This document shows positions 10,140-21,210 of a stretch of 64,000 bases of DNA, piece by piece (position 1 is the first letter of the stretch; each line of letters begins with the position of its first letter). The stretch is taken from NCBI RefSeq assembly GCF_022512515.1, contig NZ_JAKWBK010000001.1, positions 4,526,001-4,590,000 on the forward strand, written 5' to 3'. Origin of the DNA: Paraniabella hibiscisoli (GTDB lineage: Bacteria; Bacteroidota; Bacteroidia; Chitinophagales; Chitinophagaceae). Position numbers and translations under genes: made by a program. The notes under the pieces were generated by a model that saw only the letters and a program-made list of their open reading frames with translations, did no database searches and was not told the DNA's origin.

Positions 10140-10567
10140 TTAACTAGGTTTATTAATGATCACCTGGGTTTTAATTTCGGCTCCCGCTTTAGCCAGGGTA
10201 ATAGCTACCGAACAATATTTGGTGATAGAAATTTCAACCGCACGTTTGGCTTTATCTTCATCTACATTACCGGTGATTTCAAAAATCATTTCAATATGCT
10301 TCCACAAAGAAGGCTCCACATTGGGTTGCGTTCGCCGTTAACAGTTACTTCGTAGTCGGTCACCTCCTGGCGCTGTTTTTTCAATATACTGATCACATCA
10401 ATACTCGAGCAGGCCGCTAGAGCATTTAGTAAAAGCTGCATCGGTCGCGCACCGTATTCAAGGCCACCCATATTCGGGTTGGTATCCGTTTTTACTACTG
10501 TTCCATTCTCATTAATGGTATCAAAACCATATTCTCCATTTACCCTTTTTAATTTCACTGTATTCAT
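10140..10567 (-). CDS. OsmC/Ohr family protein (frame broken once)
   Basis: About 142 residues when joined. OsmC-like proteins use two cysteines to reduce organic hydroperoxides; both are present, in LNALAACSSIDV and in ITKYCSVAITLAKAG. The frame breaks at 10323-10325 (GGG on the plus strand); one extra base turns the sequence into NPNVEPSLWKHIEM and reaches the second cysteine. Encoded between panC and metZ on one strand, so probably in the same transcript. Peroxide substrate not inferable. Confidence 0.82.
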
Positions 10568-10656
10568 CAGTATATTATTTTAACAGTTTGAGCAAGATAC
10601 TTTACCGGGCTTGCGTTTGCGCGGGCAAAAGTATTTCAATTAAGGCAGCTTTCCAA

Positions 10657-11503
10657 CTAAGCAATAACCAAATTATCTATCAGCCTTACTGGTCCTAAAA
10701 ATGCAGCAATTAACGCCACTATTGACTTTTTACCATCCCATTCCTCCACTGGTTCGAGTGTAACAGCATCGGCTATTCCCACATAATCTGTAACAAAGCC
10801 TTTTTCCTGCAATTTTGCAACGGCTAACGAGATAGCACCCGTTACAGGACCTCGCCTAAGCTCGTCTTTTAGAAACAACAATGTCTGGTAAATTGTTGGT
10901 GCAATCAACTTTTCTTCTTCAGAGAGACGCATATTTCGACTGCTCATTGCCAAGCCATTAGCTTCACGCATAGTGGGCGCAATCGTCATTTCAATTGCGT
11001 TGAATGCAGGCGTTGTTTCAATCAGTCTTTTGATCACCATACATTGCTGGTAGTCTTTTTGCCCAAAAAACACCTGTTGTGGCTGAACAATGGAAAAAGC
11101 CTGTCTACTACCTGGCAAACGCCCTGGAAATGCCCCGGCCTGTAAGTCCCTTCAAACAGGTTTTCAAGATTTTGCAAATCATAAATTCTTGTTATTTCTC
11201 CGGGAGGATATATTTCAGCTGCATCGGGGTAAAATAAAACATCGCAGCCCGCGCCAATTAGCATGGTCATATCTTTTTCGATGGTACGGGGATATTTTTC
11301 AAGGTCTTTGGGGTCATTGAACTGGGTTGGATTCACGAAAATGCTTACTACTGCTATATCACAGCTTGCTTTACAGGTATGTAACAGGCTAAGGTGTCCT
11401 TCATGTAAAGCGCCCATGGTAGGTACAAATCCTATCATCAGGCCCTTTTCTTTTGGTCCTGCAGGTGCAACTGTAAGTCTGTTATCTTTTTAAATACTTT
11501 CAT
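10657..11503 (-). CDS. panC: Pantothenate synthetase (frame broken twice)
   Basis: Joins pantoate and beta-alanine with ATP to make pantothenate. About 282 residues when joined. Motifs: VPTMGALHEGH (class I nucleotidyl-transferase HIGH-type motif), IFVNPTQF, GQKDYQQC and the KMSKS-like MSSRNMRLS. Start at the ATG at 11503 (MKVFKKITDL), which is needed to include the N-terminus. Frame breaks at about 11443-11449 (G3/A4 run on the coding strand, ending early at RA) and 11094-11098 (five A on plus; a sixth gives RLFSIVQPQQVFFGQK). Divergent from the GT5 gene. Confidence 0.93.
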
Positions 11504-11575
11504 TAGTATAATTTATAATACAAGGCGGTTTGCCTATAAATATGTAACTTCGCAAACTTTAAAAATTGCTAAAGC

Positions 11576-12387
11576 ATGTCAACAAAGAAAAGAATTTTAT
11601 TTATTGCCAATGAAATGTCCCCTATTTAGAGTTGACTGAATTTTCTGAAATTGTTAATAAACTCGCCATAAAAGCCAATGATAATGGTTTTGAGGTGCGC
11701 TGCATTATGCCGCGTTTCGGAGTTATTAATGAACGCAGACACAGACTTCACGAAGTAGTTCGACTTTCTGGTATCAACGTAACGGTTGATAACGACGACA
11801 TGCCATTGCAGATCAAGGTGGCATCTTTACCCAGCGCACGTCTTCAGGTGTATTTTTTGGAAAACGAGGAGTTGTTCAAAAGAAAGACCTTGTTTCATGA
11901 TGATGAAGAGAAATGGTTTGCCGATAATGACCTGAGAACTGTTTTTTATTGTAAGGGCGCCCTGGAAACCGTGAAAAAGTTTGGCTGGAGCCCCGATGTG
12001 ATACACTGCAGTGGCTGGATGACAGGGCTGATTCCTGCATATCTTAAAACGATTTACAAGAAAGAGCCGGTTTTTGCGCATAGTAAAATTGTGTATACCA
12101 TTGGTGAAAATACTTTTAAAGAAAAGCTGGGCAAAGGCTTTATACCTAAAGCGCTTATTCATCCGTCTCTGAAAGAAAAAGACCTGGAGCCTTTTAAAGA
12201 AGGAACCAATGTGGCCTTGATGAGAGGGGGCGCCACTTATGCCGACGCGATCACTTTTGGTGCACCTAATGTAGACAAAAAGTTACTGGCAGAGTTTACC
12301 AAAGTACGTGGTAAAAAGACGCTGCAGTTCAAGGAAGATTCTGATTTAACAGACTATTTACAACTGTATAACGATCTTGCGGAATAA
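11576..12387 (+). CDS. GT5-domain-only glycogen/starch synthase-like protein (frame broken once)
   Basis: About 270 residues, half the length of a full glycogen synthase. It covers only the N-terminal GT5 domain: KRILFIANEMSPY at the start, then DVIHCSGWMTGLIPAYLKT around residue 150, the family's Asp-Val-Ile-His-x-x-x-Trp segment. The C-terminal nucleotide-sugar-binding lobe with its E-x7-E motif is absent, so ordinary catalysis is doubtful. The frame breaks at 11619-11622 (CCCC); a fifth C restores MSPYLELTEF. It precedes the DUF4270 lipoprotein by 41 bp. Confidence 0.8.
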
Positions 12388-12428
12388 TTTTCTAAAACTT
12401 ACCGTATCAATTTTTCAAAAATATCTGT

Positions 12429-13942
12429 GTGAATAAATTTATTTCGTCGGCACTGGGAATATGCACCTTAGCTATCGTTTTATTAGTTTCCTGTAATAAG
12501 ATCAACTTAGCAACCGATATGGGCCAGGACCTGATTCCACCGGTTGATAATATCCATACTTTCGATACAACATTGGAGGTAGAAACCTACAACGGTTTAT
12601 TTGATCCGGCGTTGGATTCTTTTCGGTCTGTATACACTTTCACTAAGCTATTAGGAGTGATTTCGAATGACCCGATATTCGGAAAAACTGATGGACAATT
12701 ATTTTTTCAGGTTTCTCCAGGTGGTGTTTTTCCATTCAGAAATCGTCCGGGTTCCTTATACTTAGATTCTGTGGTACTCGTTCTTGATCATAGTTTCACC
12801 TATGGTGACACACTAACACCTCAAACGATTCAGGTATCAGAAATACAACAATCTAACGACTTCAGATATGACTCGCTTTACGGAATCAACCAGTTATTCA
12901 CGACATCAACTTTATTAGGAAGTAAGACATTTATCCCAAGGTCAACCAGTGACTCTATTCAGGTAGTGAATTATCCTACTTATGGAGATACATCGACGGT
13001 TGCGAGGCAAATTCGCATTAAGCTGGATCCTAGCTTTGGACAGCGTTTATTAGAATACGACTCTACAGGCGTTAATAATGCTTACAGCTCGGATTCTATT
13101 TTCAGAACTAAATTCAAGGGGTTTGCTTTAAAGTCAACGGGCGGAGGCAACGGATTGATGGGGATTTATATAAATGATGCCACTACCCACCTCGCAGTGT
13201 ATTACCGGTATAATAATACGACTACACCAACTGATATTGATACAGCTGTAGCTTCCTTTACTTTTTATAACGGAGCAAATGCCAACTCTAACTATATAAG
13301 CAGAAATTATACTGGAACACAGGTGTTGACTGGTATAGGTGATCAGGTAAAAGATCCAATTGTGTACATGCAGAATACGCCAGGTACATATACCAACATT
13401 CGTATCCCGGGTCTTGCAGGATTACCCAACTGTGTTGTTCATTTGGCTGAATTGCAGGCTCAAAGTATATATGATGTTTCGGATACAATATTTTCCGCGC
13501 CGCCCAATGTATTTGTAGACGTGTATGACTCTACTGCAGCTAAGTTCAAACTCATACCATCTATTTTTAGCTTTTCACAAGGAACTACCGAATATCTGAT
13601 ATCTGGACTGGAGAATTTTTACAGCAGTAATTCAATTAATCAAACTTTTTCAATACAACAGATCCTTCTGGCAATCGGATACGTTATTGGCGTTTTAATA
13701 TCACCCGCTATTTGCAAAATGTAGTAGCAGATAAAATTCCAGCCTATAGTATGAGAATGTATGCACCAGCTGCAACCACATTGCCATTAGGAGATTTGGC
13801 GCCTCTTATTCCAAATAATTTGCGCATCCCTAGTACCCAATCTAGTTTTTACGGTTTGGCTGGAATTGGCCGCGCCCGCATAGGCGGCGGTAATCACCCT
13901 ACACAGAAAATGAAACTGAGAATTGTTTATTCAAAACTCTAA
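12429..13942 (+). CDS. DUF4270 lipoprotein (frame broken once)
   Basis: About 504 residues when joined. GTG start, lipoprotein signal ending in LLVSCN (Cys22), then INLATDMGQDLIPP, the N-terminal signature of DUF4270 proteins of Bacteroidota. Mature part is beta-rich and surface- or periplasm-facing. Function unknown. The frame breaks at 13646-13650 (five T); a sixth T gives QTFFNTTDPSGNRIRYWRF and joins the rest, ending KMKLRIVYSKL. Its pairing with the GT5-only protein suggests shared expression; a role in envelope polysaccharide is conjecture. Confidence 0.82.
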
Positions 13943-13968
13943 TGACAGAATTATAAATTTTATTAACA

Positions 13969-13995
13969 GGGGTGCAGATACTATATTTGCACCCT
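13969..13995 (+). terminator. Hairpin after the DUF4270 gene
   Basis: Arms GGGGTGCA (13969-13976) and TGCACCCT (13988-13995), 8 pairs including one G-T, 11-nt loop, followed by ATTTATTTTA. Lies 26 bp after the stop codon. The right arm overlaps the metK promoter box. Confidence 0.5.
13982..13989 (+). promoter_or_regulatory. metK promoter -7 box
   Basis: TATATTTG, an exact TAnnTTTG, 41 bp before the metK ATG. Transcription would begin near 13996. No clear TTTG -33 element at 19-21 bp upstream. Confidence 0.55.
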
Positions 13996-14030
13996 ATTTA
14001 TTTTATAGACTATAAATTCATTATTTCACG

Positions 14031-15285
14031 ATGCCTTACTTATTTACTTCCGAGAGTGTTTCTGAAGGACACCCAGATAAAGTGGCGGACCAGATTTCTG
14101 ATGCGCTGATTGATAATTTTCTTGCTTTTGACCCCCAGTCTAAAGTGGCTTGCGAAACCTTGGTTACTACAGGTCAGGTAGTATTGGCGGGTGAAGTAAA
14201 ATCCAAAGCTTACTTGGATGTGCAGGATATTGCCCGTAAAGTGATCAGCAAGATCGGGTATACCAAAAGCGAATACATGTTCGAAGCGAATTCCTGCGGT
14301 GTGCTGTCTGCTATTCACGAGCAATCTTCAGATATCAACCAGGGTGTTGATCGTAAAAAAAAGAAAGAAGAGCAGGGTGCGGCGACCAGGGAATGATGTT
14401 TGGCTATGCGACTAACGAAACGGCCAACTATATGCCATTGGCATTAGACCTGGCTCATACCTTGTTGATCGAGTTGGCAGAGTTGAGAAGAGAAAATAAA
14501 CAAATCAAGTACCTGCGCCCCGATTCAAAAAGCCAGGTTACCTTAGAATATGATGATAATAACAAGCCGGTAAGAATCGATGCGATCGTTATCTCTACGC
14601 AGCATGATGATTTTGATAAGGAAGCTAAAATGTTAACAAAGATCCATGAAGACGTTACAAAGATTCTGATACCGCGCGTTATCAAGAAATACCCACAATA
14701 CAAGCATTTGTTCAATAATAAGATCAAATATCATATTAATCCAACTGGTAAGTTCGTAATTGGCGGACCTCACGGTGATACAGGTTTGACAGGCCGTAAG
14801 ATCATCGTAGATACTTATGGTGGAAAAGGCGCTCATGGCGGTGGTGCTTTCAGTGGTAAAGATCCCAGCAAAGTAGATAGAAGCGCTGCTTATGCAACGC
14901 GTCATATCGCTAAAAACCTCGTAGCTGCAGGCTTGTCTGACGAAGTATTGGTGCAGGTTTCTTACGCCATTGGTGTGGCTAAACCAACCAGTATCAATGT
15001 AAATACTTATGGAACAGCGAAAGTAGATTTAACAGATGGCGAGATCAGCAAGATCGTAGAAGGCATTTTCGATATGCGTCCTTACTTTATCGAGCAAAGA
15101 CTGAAATTACGTAATCCTATTTACAGCGAAACAGCTGCTTACGGGCACATGGGACGTGAAGCTACCACTGTAGAAAAAGTGTTTATCTCGCCTGATGGCA
15201 AGAAAGTTTCAAAAAAGTAGAGCTTTTTACCTGGGAGAAATTAGATCATGTTGCAAAGGTGAAAAAAGCATTCAAGCTTAAATAA
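14031..15285 (+). CDS. metK: S-adenosylmethionine synthase (frame broken twice)
   Basis: Makes SAM from methionine and ATP. About 418 residues when joined. Starts [25 protein letters not shown], of which SEGHPDK is the ATP/metal-binding family signature; also [21 protein letters not shown]-type segment around 14760-14825 and a C-terminal [11 protein letters not shown]. Frame breaks: 14381-14382 (GG; a third G gives [16 protein letters not shown]) and 15211-15216 (six A; a seventh gives [11 protein letters not shown]), which moves the true stop to 15285. Intact active-site segments argue for a working gene with assembly errors. Confidence 0.95.
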
Positions 15286-15307
15286 CATCCGGTAATTTAT
15301 TACACAT

Positions 15308-15339
15308 AGAGCCGCTTCAGATTGGAGTGGTCTCTTTTT
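15308..15339 (+). terminator. Probable terminator after metK
   Basis: AGAGCCGCTTC and GAGTGGTCTCT pair with one bulged base and G-T pairs, then TTTTTCTC. Located 22 bp after the corrected metK stop, which supports that stop. Confidence 0.55.
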
Positions 15340-15515
15340 CTCACAGGTCGCGGTTAAAATCGTGACCTGTTTGCGCTTGGTCTAACCTTAACCTCCTCTC
15401 AACGATTCAATGAATGAAAAACAGGTTGATCCTAATGAAAAAACCGCCTGTCAAATAGGTGCATAAACTGGTGAAAAATCATTATGTATTCGGCACATTT
15501 CAGTTATAAAAAGAT

Positions 15516-15523
15516 TAAATTTG
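15516..15523 (+). promoter_or_regulatory. gyrA promoter -7 box
   Basis: TAAATTTG, exact match to TAnnTTTG, 53 bp before the gyrA ATG. No terminator or riboswitch structure was noted in the leader. Confidence 0.55.
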
Positions 15524-15576
15524 CAAGCATTGTAAATGCCATTTTACTTTTAAATTTTAAGAACAGCAATAATTAG

Positions 15577-18204
15577 ATGGAAGAGAATCTGGAGCCACAA
15601 GGAACACAGGATAATAACCGAATTATTCCCGTAAATATAGAAGAGCAGATGAAAACGGCCTACATCGATTACTCGATGAGCGTAATCGTAGGTCGCGCAC
15701 TCCCTGACGTAAGAGATGGTTTAAAACCCGTACATCGCAGGATATTATACGCAATGAACGAACTCGGGTTAAACGCTAACAAGCCTTACAAGAAATCTGC
15801 CCGTGTAGTAGGGGAAGTATTAGGTAAGTATCACCCGCATGGTGATAGCTCTGTATACGACGCTATGGTGCGTATGGCCCAGGAATGGAGCATGCGTTAC
15901 ACTATGGTGGATGGCCAGGGTAACTTTGGTAACCAGGATGGGGACGGACCGGCGGCTATGCGTTATACCGAGGTAAGGCTGGAGAAGCTGGCTGAGCACA
16001 TGCTCGATGATATTGAAAAAGATACTGTTGACTTTCAATTGAACTTTGACGATTCTGAGAAAGAGCCTACTATTCTGCCTACACGTATTCCGCAGTTATT
16101 GGTGAACGGGTCCAGTGGTATCGCCGTAGGTATGGCCACCAGCATCATGCCGCATAACCTGAGTGAGGTAATTGATGGTTGCGTAGCCTATATCGATAAC
16201 AACGACATTACCATTGACGAGCTGATGCAACATGTAAAAGCCCCGGATTTTCCAACCGGCGGTATTATTTACGGTATGGAAGGCATTAAAGCGGGTATGC
16301 ATACAGGTCGTGGCAGAGTGGTGGTACGCGGCAGGGTTCATGTGGATACAAAAGCAAGTGGTCGTGAACAAATTATCATAACCGAAGTGCCCTACCAGGT
16401 AAACCGTGATGCCTTAACCAATCGTATTGGTGAGCTGGTAAATAATAAAGTTATCGAAGGTATTGTACACGTAAACAACGAGTCCAACAAAGATGGTACC
16501 CGTGTAGTATTGGATCTGAAGCGTGATGCCATTGCTAATGTGGTGATCAATCAGCTGTATAAAAACACCGATCTTCAAACTTCTTTTGGTATCAATAATG
16601 TGGCGATCGTTAAAGGTCGTCCAAGGGTATTGAACGTAAAAGATATGATTGCCGAATTCGTAGAGTTCAGGCATGAAGTAGTGGTGCGTCGTACGAAATT
16701 CGAATTAAAGGAAGCCGAAAAGCGAGCCCATATTCTACAGGGTTATTTGATTGCGCTGGATCACCTGGATGAAGTGATTCGCCTGATCAGGAGCTCTGCT
16801 ACGCCAGATATCGCCAAGGAAAACCTGATCAATGCAGGCTGGGGCCTGGATGAGATACAGGCCAAAGCCATACTGGAACTGCGTTTGCAGCGGTTAACAG
16901 GAATGGAGCGCGAGAAGATCAAAGAAGAATACGAGGAGCTGATGAAACTGATCGCTCACTTAAAGGATATTCTCTCCAACGAAACTTTACGATTCGATAT
17001 CATCAAAACGGAGTTGCTGGAAATCAAACAGAAATTTGGTGACGAGCGTAATACCGAAATTACTTACCTGAATGATGAAGTAAGTATTAAAGACCTGATC
17101 AAAGAAGAAGATGTAGTAATTACTATTTCTCATTTGGGTTATATCAAACGTACCTCGGCAGATGAGTTCCGCGCACAAAAACGTGGAGGACGTGGTGTAC
17201 GTGGTGGTAAAACGAGGGATGAGGATTATATCGAACATCTGTTTGTAGCCTCTACACATCACACTTTGTTATTCTTTACCGAAAAGGGAAGATGTTACTG
17301 GTTGAATGTATATGAGGTTCCGGAAGGAGAAAAGACGGGTAAAGGACGTGCCATACAAAACCTGATGCAATTGCCGCCTGATGATAAGATCCGCGCCATT
17401 ATTGACATCAAAGATCTGAAAGACGAAGAGTTTGTAAAAGCGCATAATATCCTGCTTTGCACCAAAAAAGGTATAATCAAAAAAACAAGTCTGAGCGACT
17501 TTAGCCGCCCAAGGCAGACGGGTGTTAATGCCATCACTATCGTAGAAGGCGATCAACTGCTGGAAGCTAAACTTACCGATGGTACCTCTGAAATCATGCT
17601 GGCAGTTAAAAGTGGTAGAGCTATTCGCTTCTCTGAGGAGAAAGTGAGGGCTACTGGCCGCGGTGCCATTGGTGTTGGAGGAATTGAAGTAGATGATGAG
17701 AAAGATGAAGTAATAGGCATGATTTGTGTACCAACAAACGCTGAAATTACACCGGGAGTACTGGTAGTCAGCGAAAAAGGTTTTGGTAAAAGAACGGCTG
17801 TTGATGAATACAGATTTACAAATCGTGGTGGTAAAGGTGTAAAAACCATTAACATAACAGATAAAACCGGTAATTTAGTCGGACTTTTAGATGTGTTTGA
17901 AAACCAGGATCTGTTAATTACCTGCAAAAGTGGTATCACTATACGGATGCCGGTTAGCGGTATCAGTGAGTTGGGCAGAGCTGCGCAAGGTGTGAAGCTG
18001 ATCCGTATTGATGAGGGAGATGAAATAGCCGCTATTACCAAGGTAGATGAGCAGGAGGAAATTGAGGAGACTGAGAATGGTGAAGAAGCAACGGCAATTG
18101 CCGATAATCCGGCAGAATCATCCGATAATGCAACCCCTTCCGACGATGAGCAATCTAATACTGATAGCGGAGAAGCTACAGATGAGCCGACTGAAGAAAA
18201 TTAG
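15577..18204 (+). CDS. gyrA: DNA gyrase subunit A
   Basis: Breakage-reunion subunit of gyrase; with GyrB it introduces negative supercoils using ATP. 875 residues in one intact frame. Catalytic tyrosine Y130 in [11 protein letters not shown]. The quinolone region reads [13 protein letters not shown], so the Ser (S91) and Asp (D95) that usually mutate to resistance are both wild type. GyrA-box QKRGGRG at about residues 534-540 begins the DNA-wrapping C-terminal domain and distinguishes it from ParC. The last 45 or so residues form an acidic Glu/Asp/Ser tail. A TPR gene follows 29 bp downstream. Confidence 0.98.
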   Translation: MEENLEPQGTQDNNRIIPVNIEEQMKTAYIDYSMSVIVGRALPDVRDGLKPVHRRILYAMNELGLNANKPYKKSARVVGEVLGKYHPHGDSSVYDAMVRMAQEWSMRYTMVDGQGNFGNQDGDGPAAMRYTEVRLEKLAEHMLDDIEKDTVDFQLNFDDSEKEPTILPTRIPQLLVNGSSGIAVGMATSIMPHNLSEVIDGCVAYIDNNDITIDELMQHVKAPDFPTGGIIYGMEGIKAGMHTGRGRVVVRGRVHVDTKASGREQIIITEVPYQVNRDALTNRIGELVNNKVIEGIVHVNNESNKDGTRVVLDLKRDAIANVVINQLYKNTDLQTSFGINNVAIVKGRPRVLNVKDMIAEFVEFRHEVVVRRTKFELKEAEKRAHILQGYLIALDHLDEVIRLIRSSATPDIAKENLINAGWGLDEIQAKAILELRLQRLTGMEREKIKEEYEELMKLIAHLKDILSNETLRFDIIKTELLEIKQKFGDERNTEITYLNDEVSIKDLIKEEDVVITISHLGYIKRTSADEFRAQKRGGRGVRGGKTRDEDYIEHLFVASTHHTLLFFTEKGRCYWLNVYEVPEGEKTGKGRAIQNLMQLPPDDKIRAIIDIKDLKDEEFVKAHNILLCTKKGIIKKTSLSDFSRPRQTGVNAITIVEGDQLLEAKLTDGTSEIMLAVKSGRAIRFSEEKVRATGRGAIGVGGIEVDDEKDEVIGMICVPTNAEITPGVLVVSEKGFGKRTAVDEYRFTNRGGKGVKTINITDKTGNLVGLLDVFENQDLLITCKSGITIRMPVSGISELGRAAQGVKLIRIDEGDEIAAITKVDEQEEIEETENGEEATAIADNPAESSDNATPSDDEQSNTDSGEATDEPTEEN

Positions 18205-18233
18205 TGTTTAAAAAATAGTAAAAATATATACGA

Positions 18234-19559
18234 ATGAAAAAGTTATTTTCCTGGCAGGTATTGTTGCTTTTTCAACAACAGGAGCTTTTGCACAGAAGTA
18301 TGATGATATTAAAGGACTTCTGGCACTGGGGCAGATTGCTAAAGCAAAAGAATCTTTCGATAAGAACTCTACTAACGAGAAGTTTTTACTAAACCCGAAG
18401 GATATCTTTTAAAAGCTGCGCTTTTGGCTAATATTTCTTTAGATAGCACTAAAGCTGCAGAAGCCGACAAGAACAGATCTGAGGCAGATGCTGCATTAGC
18501 AAAGTATAAAGAGATGGATGCCGATATGAAATTGTTAATGGAGGATCCGACTTATAAGAATACCCCGTTTAATTTATATGCAGGCTATTTTAACGCAGGT
18601 ATTGCCGATATTAATAATAAAGCTTATGAGCCGGCTTATGAAAAGTTTAAAAAGACTGTAGACTATTCTGAACTTTTGATCGCTAAAAAGATCATGAATA
18701 AACAAATGGATACAGCGGCTATATACTATGCAGGCCTGTTGGCTGAAAATACCAAGCATGCTGACGATGCGCAGAAATATTATGCAAGAATTGCAGATGC
18801 GAAAATTAAGGAATATAACGAGGCTTCTTACGAAAGTGTATACCAGGGACTAGTGCGTTATTATGCAGGTAAAAATGATAACGCTAATTTTGAAAAGTAT
18901 AAAGCAATCGGTAAAGAATTATTTCCTCAGAGTGAATTTTTCACCTATTCTTTACTTGACTTCGCGGTAGGAGGTAGTTCCGATTTCAATGAGAGAGTGG
19001 CCAGCCTGGAGAAGCATGTAGCTTCCAACCCTGAAGATTATAAATCTAATATCACGCTGGCTGAGATCATTTATGATACATTGGATTCAAGAAAAGCCAA
19101 CGCTGTAGTTCCTGGTAATGCTGAAGAATTAGAAGTTAAAATGTTGGCCGCTTTAAACAAAGCTTCCAGCCTCAAACCCGGAGAAATGCAGCCTTATCTC
19201 TTGTTGGGTGACCATTACCTGCTTAAATCCGAGAAATTCAGGGATGCTATGGTTACTGCGGAAACAAATGTTACCAAGAAAGGTGCAAAAGCAACTGCAG
19301 ATGATAAGCAGCAACTGGCAGAAGCCAAAAAACATACGGCGCTAACTATGAGTTAGCAAAAACAAACTACGAAAAAGCAGCAGAGATCTTTGCAAAAATG
19401 TCTAACCTCGATGCAGGACAAAAACGTAGTTATCGCGCCATCGCAGGTAACCTTGCAGAGTATTATTCTTACAAAATTGAAGACTCGAAAGGAGCAGACA
19501 GGGATAAATTTATTGCCCTGGAGAAAAAATGGGACGATATCTTTAGCAAATTGAGATAA
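18234..19559 (+). CDS. Secreted tetratricopeptide-repeat protein (frame broken three times)
   Basis: About 442 residues when joined. Signal peptide (MKKVIFLAGIVAFSTTGAFA, cleaved before QKYDD), then alpha-helical TPR-like repeats for most of the length. Frame breaks: 18237-18241 (five A in the start region), 18383-18387 (five T; a sixth gives KFFTKPEGYLLKAALL) and 19327-19332 (six A; a seventh gives KKTYGANYELAKTN). Periplasmic, probably a protein-protein interaction scaffold. 29 bp after gyrA, so probably co-transcribed, with a strong terminator 26 bp after the stop. Confidence 0.8.
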
Positions 19560-19584
19560 GAGTGTCCTGGTTTTCAAAAATATT

Positions 19585-19611
19585 AACCGCTTCGAAAGGA
19601 GCGGTTTTTTT
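19585..19611 (+). terminator. Rho-independent terminator
   Basis: AACCGCT and AGCGGTT form a 7-bp stem with an 8-nt loop, followed immediately by seven T. Ends the gyrA-TPR transcript. Confidence 0.85.
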
Positions 19612-19751
19612 GTGCCGGTATTAAATATTGAAGGGACTTCAAAAGCACATGTAATCCGATTGCAAATGATGGGTTTGTTTTGTGCAGAAATGCATGAAAA
19701 ATAAAAGGAAATATTTATGAAACCGATTACAATTTATTTATTATTAATATT

Positions 19752-19775
19752 GTGTTGATTTTACACTAACGGTTA
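19752..19775 (+). promoter_or_regulatory. Candidate operator upstream of xylA
   Basis: Two overlapping-adjacent symmetries: GTGT-7-ACAC (19752-19766) and TAAC-G-GTTA (19767-19775), 50-73 bp before xylA. LacI-family regulators bind CG-centred palindromes and one is encoded downstream at 22810. Short and A/T-rich, so chance occurrence is not excluded. Confidence 0.3.
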
Positions 19776-19824
19776 AAGCTTGAACAATCATTTTAAAAGA
19801 CACACAACAAATCAATAATCAACT

Positions 19825-21153
19825 ATGAGCGTATTATTAGGTGATCAGGAGTACTTTAAAGGTATTCCTCAGATAAAATATGAAGGTCCTGAGAGCGATA
19901 ATCCTATGGCATTTCGCTGGTACGATGAGAACCGGATAGTGGCTGGCAAAACATTAAAAGAGCATTTTAGGTTTGCCTGCGCCTACTGGCATTCGTTCTG
20001 TAACGATGGCAACGATCCCTTTGGCCCGGGCACACATGTTTTTGGATGGAACAGTAAAACTGATGCCGTTGACCGAGCCAAAGATAAAATGGATGCGGCT
20101 TTTGAGTTCATCACCAAAATGAACCTGCCTTTTTATTGCTTTCATGACGTAGACCTGGTAGATTATGGAACAGATATAAATGAAAATGACAGGCGTTTAC
20201 AGGCAATAACAGCTTATGCTAAACAAAAGCAGGCTGATAGCGGGGTAAAATTATTATGGGGCACTGCTAATGTGTTCTCCAACCCACGTTATATGAACGG
20301 CGCTTCTACCAATCCTGATTTTCATGTATTATCACATGCAGCGGCACAGGTAAAATCGGCCATTGATGCAACAATTGAGCTGGGTGGAGATGGTTATGTT
20401 TTCTGGGGCGGAAGAGAGGGGTATATGACCCTGCTTAATACGGATATGAAGAGAGAGAAAGAGCATTTTGCCCGTTTCCTGCATACGGCCAAAGATTATG
20501 CACGTAAGAACGGATTTAAAGGTACTTTCCTGATCGAACCCAAGCCGATGGAGCCTACCAAGCACCAGTATGATTACGACTGCGAAACGGTAATTGGCTT
20601 TTTGCGTCAGTGGGATCTGCTGGGTGATTTCAAGATCAATATAGAAGTGAACCATGCCACCCTTGCGGGTCATACCTTCCAGCATGAGCTGCAGGTATCT
20701 GCTGACGCTGGCGTACTTGGATCATTAGATGCCAACAGGGGCGATTATCAAAACGGATGGGATACCGATCAGTTCCCGAATAATTTAAATGAATTAACTG
20801 AAGCCATGCTGATCTTTATGGAAGCAGGAGGACTACAGGGTGGTGGTATTAACTTTGATGCAAAGATCCGTCGTGCATCAACTGACCCTGCTGATTTATT
20901 CTATGCACATATAGGTGGTATGGACACTTTTGCAAGAGCACTGATTACTGCAGATAAGATCCTGTCTAATTCAGACTACAGGAAATTAAAGCAGGAGCGC
21001 TATGCCTCATTTGATGGGGGCAAAGGCCAGGCTTTTGAGCGGGGGCAATTAACACTGGAAGACCTTCGGGCTTACGCGATAGAAGCAGGGGAACCTGCTG
21101 TAAAGAGTGGTAAACAGGAGTACTTAGAGAATATTATTAATCGGTATATTTAG
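19825..21153 (+). CDS. xylA: Xylose isomerase
   Basis: Interconverts D-xylose and D-xylulose in the cytoplasm. 442 residues, the long class II length. Motifs intact: [41 protein letters not shown] (metal ligand Glu), [14 protein letters not shown] and GSLDANRGD. Single clean frame. First gene of a xylA-xylB-lacI-type cluster; no xylose transporter is in the window. Confidence 0.97.
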   Translation: MSVLLGDQEYFKGIPQIKYEGPESDNPMAFRWYDENRIVAGKTLKEHFRFACAYWHSFCNDGNDPFGPGTHVFGWNSKTDAVDRAKDKMDAAFEFITKMNLPFYCFHDVDLVDYGTDINENDRRLQAITAYAKQKQADSGVKLLWGTANVFSNPRYMNGASTNPDFHVLSHAAAQVKSAIDATIELGGDGYVFWGGREGYMTLLNTDMKREKEHFARFLHTAKDYARKNGFKGTFLIEPKPMEPTKHQYDYDCETVIGFLRQWDLLGDFKINIEVNHATLAGHTFQHELQVSADAGVLGSLDANRGDYQNGWDTDQFPNNLNELTEAMLIFMEAGGLQGGGINFDAKIRRASTDPADLFYAHIGGMDTFARALITADKILSNSDYRKLKQERYASFDGGKGQAFERGQLTLEDLRAYAIEAGEPAVKSGKQEYLENIINRYI

Positions 21154-21158
21154 TCTAG

Positions 21159-21196
21159 GTTGGTAGTCCACGGTATATGAACCGTGGACTACTAAC
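21159..21196 (+). repeat. Strong stem-loop between xylA and xylB
   Basis: GTAGTCCACGGT (21163-21174) and ACCGTGGACTAC (21181-21192) are perfect 12-bp inverted repeats with a 6-nt loop; four more pairs including one G-T extend the stem to 16 bp. No T run follows on either side, so it is not a standard terminator. It sits 5 bp after the xylA stop and 14 bp before the xylB start. It could stabilise xylA mRNA, attenuate xylB, or be a dispersed palindrome. Confidence 0.75.
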
Positions 21197-21210
21197 AAAA
21201 AATCAGAATA

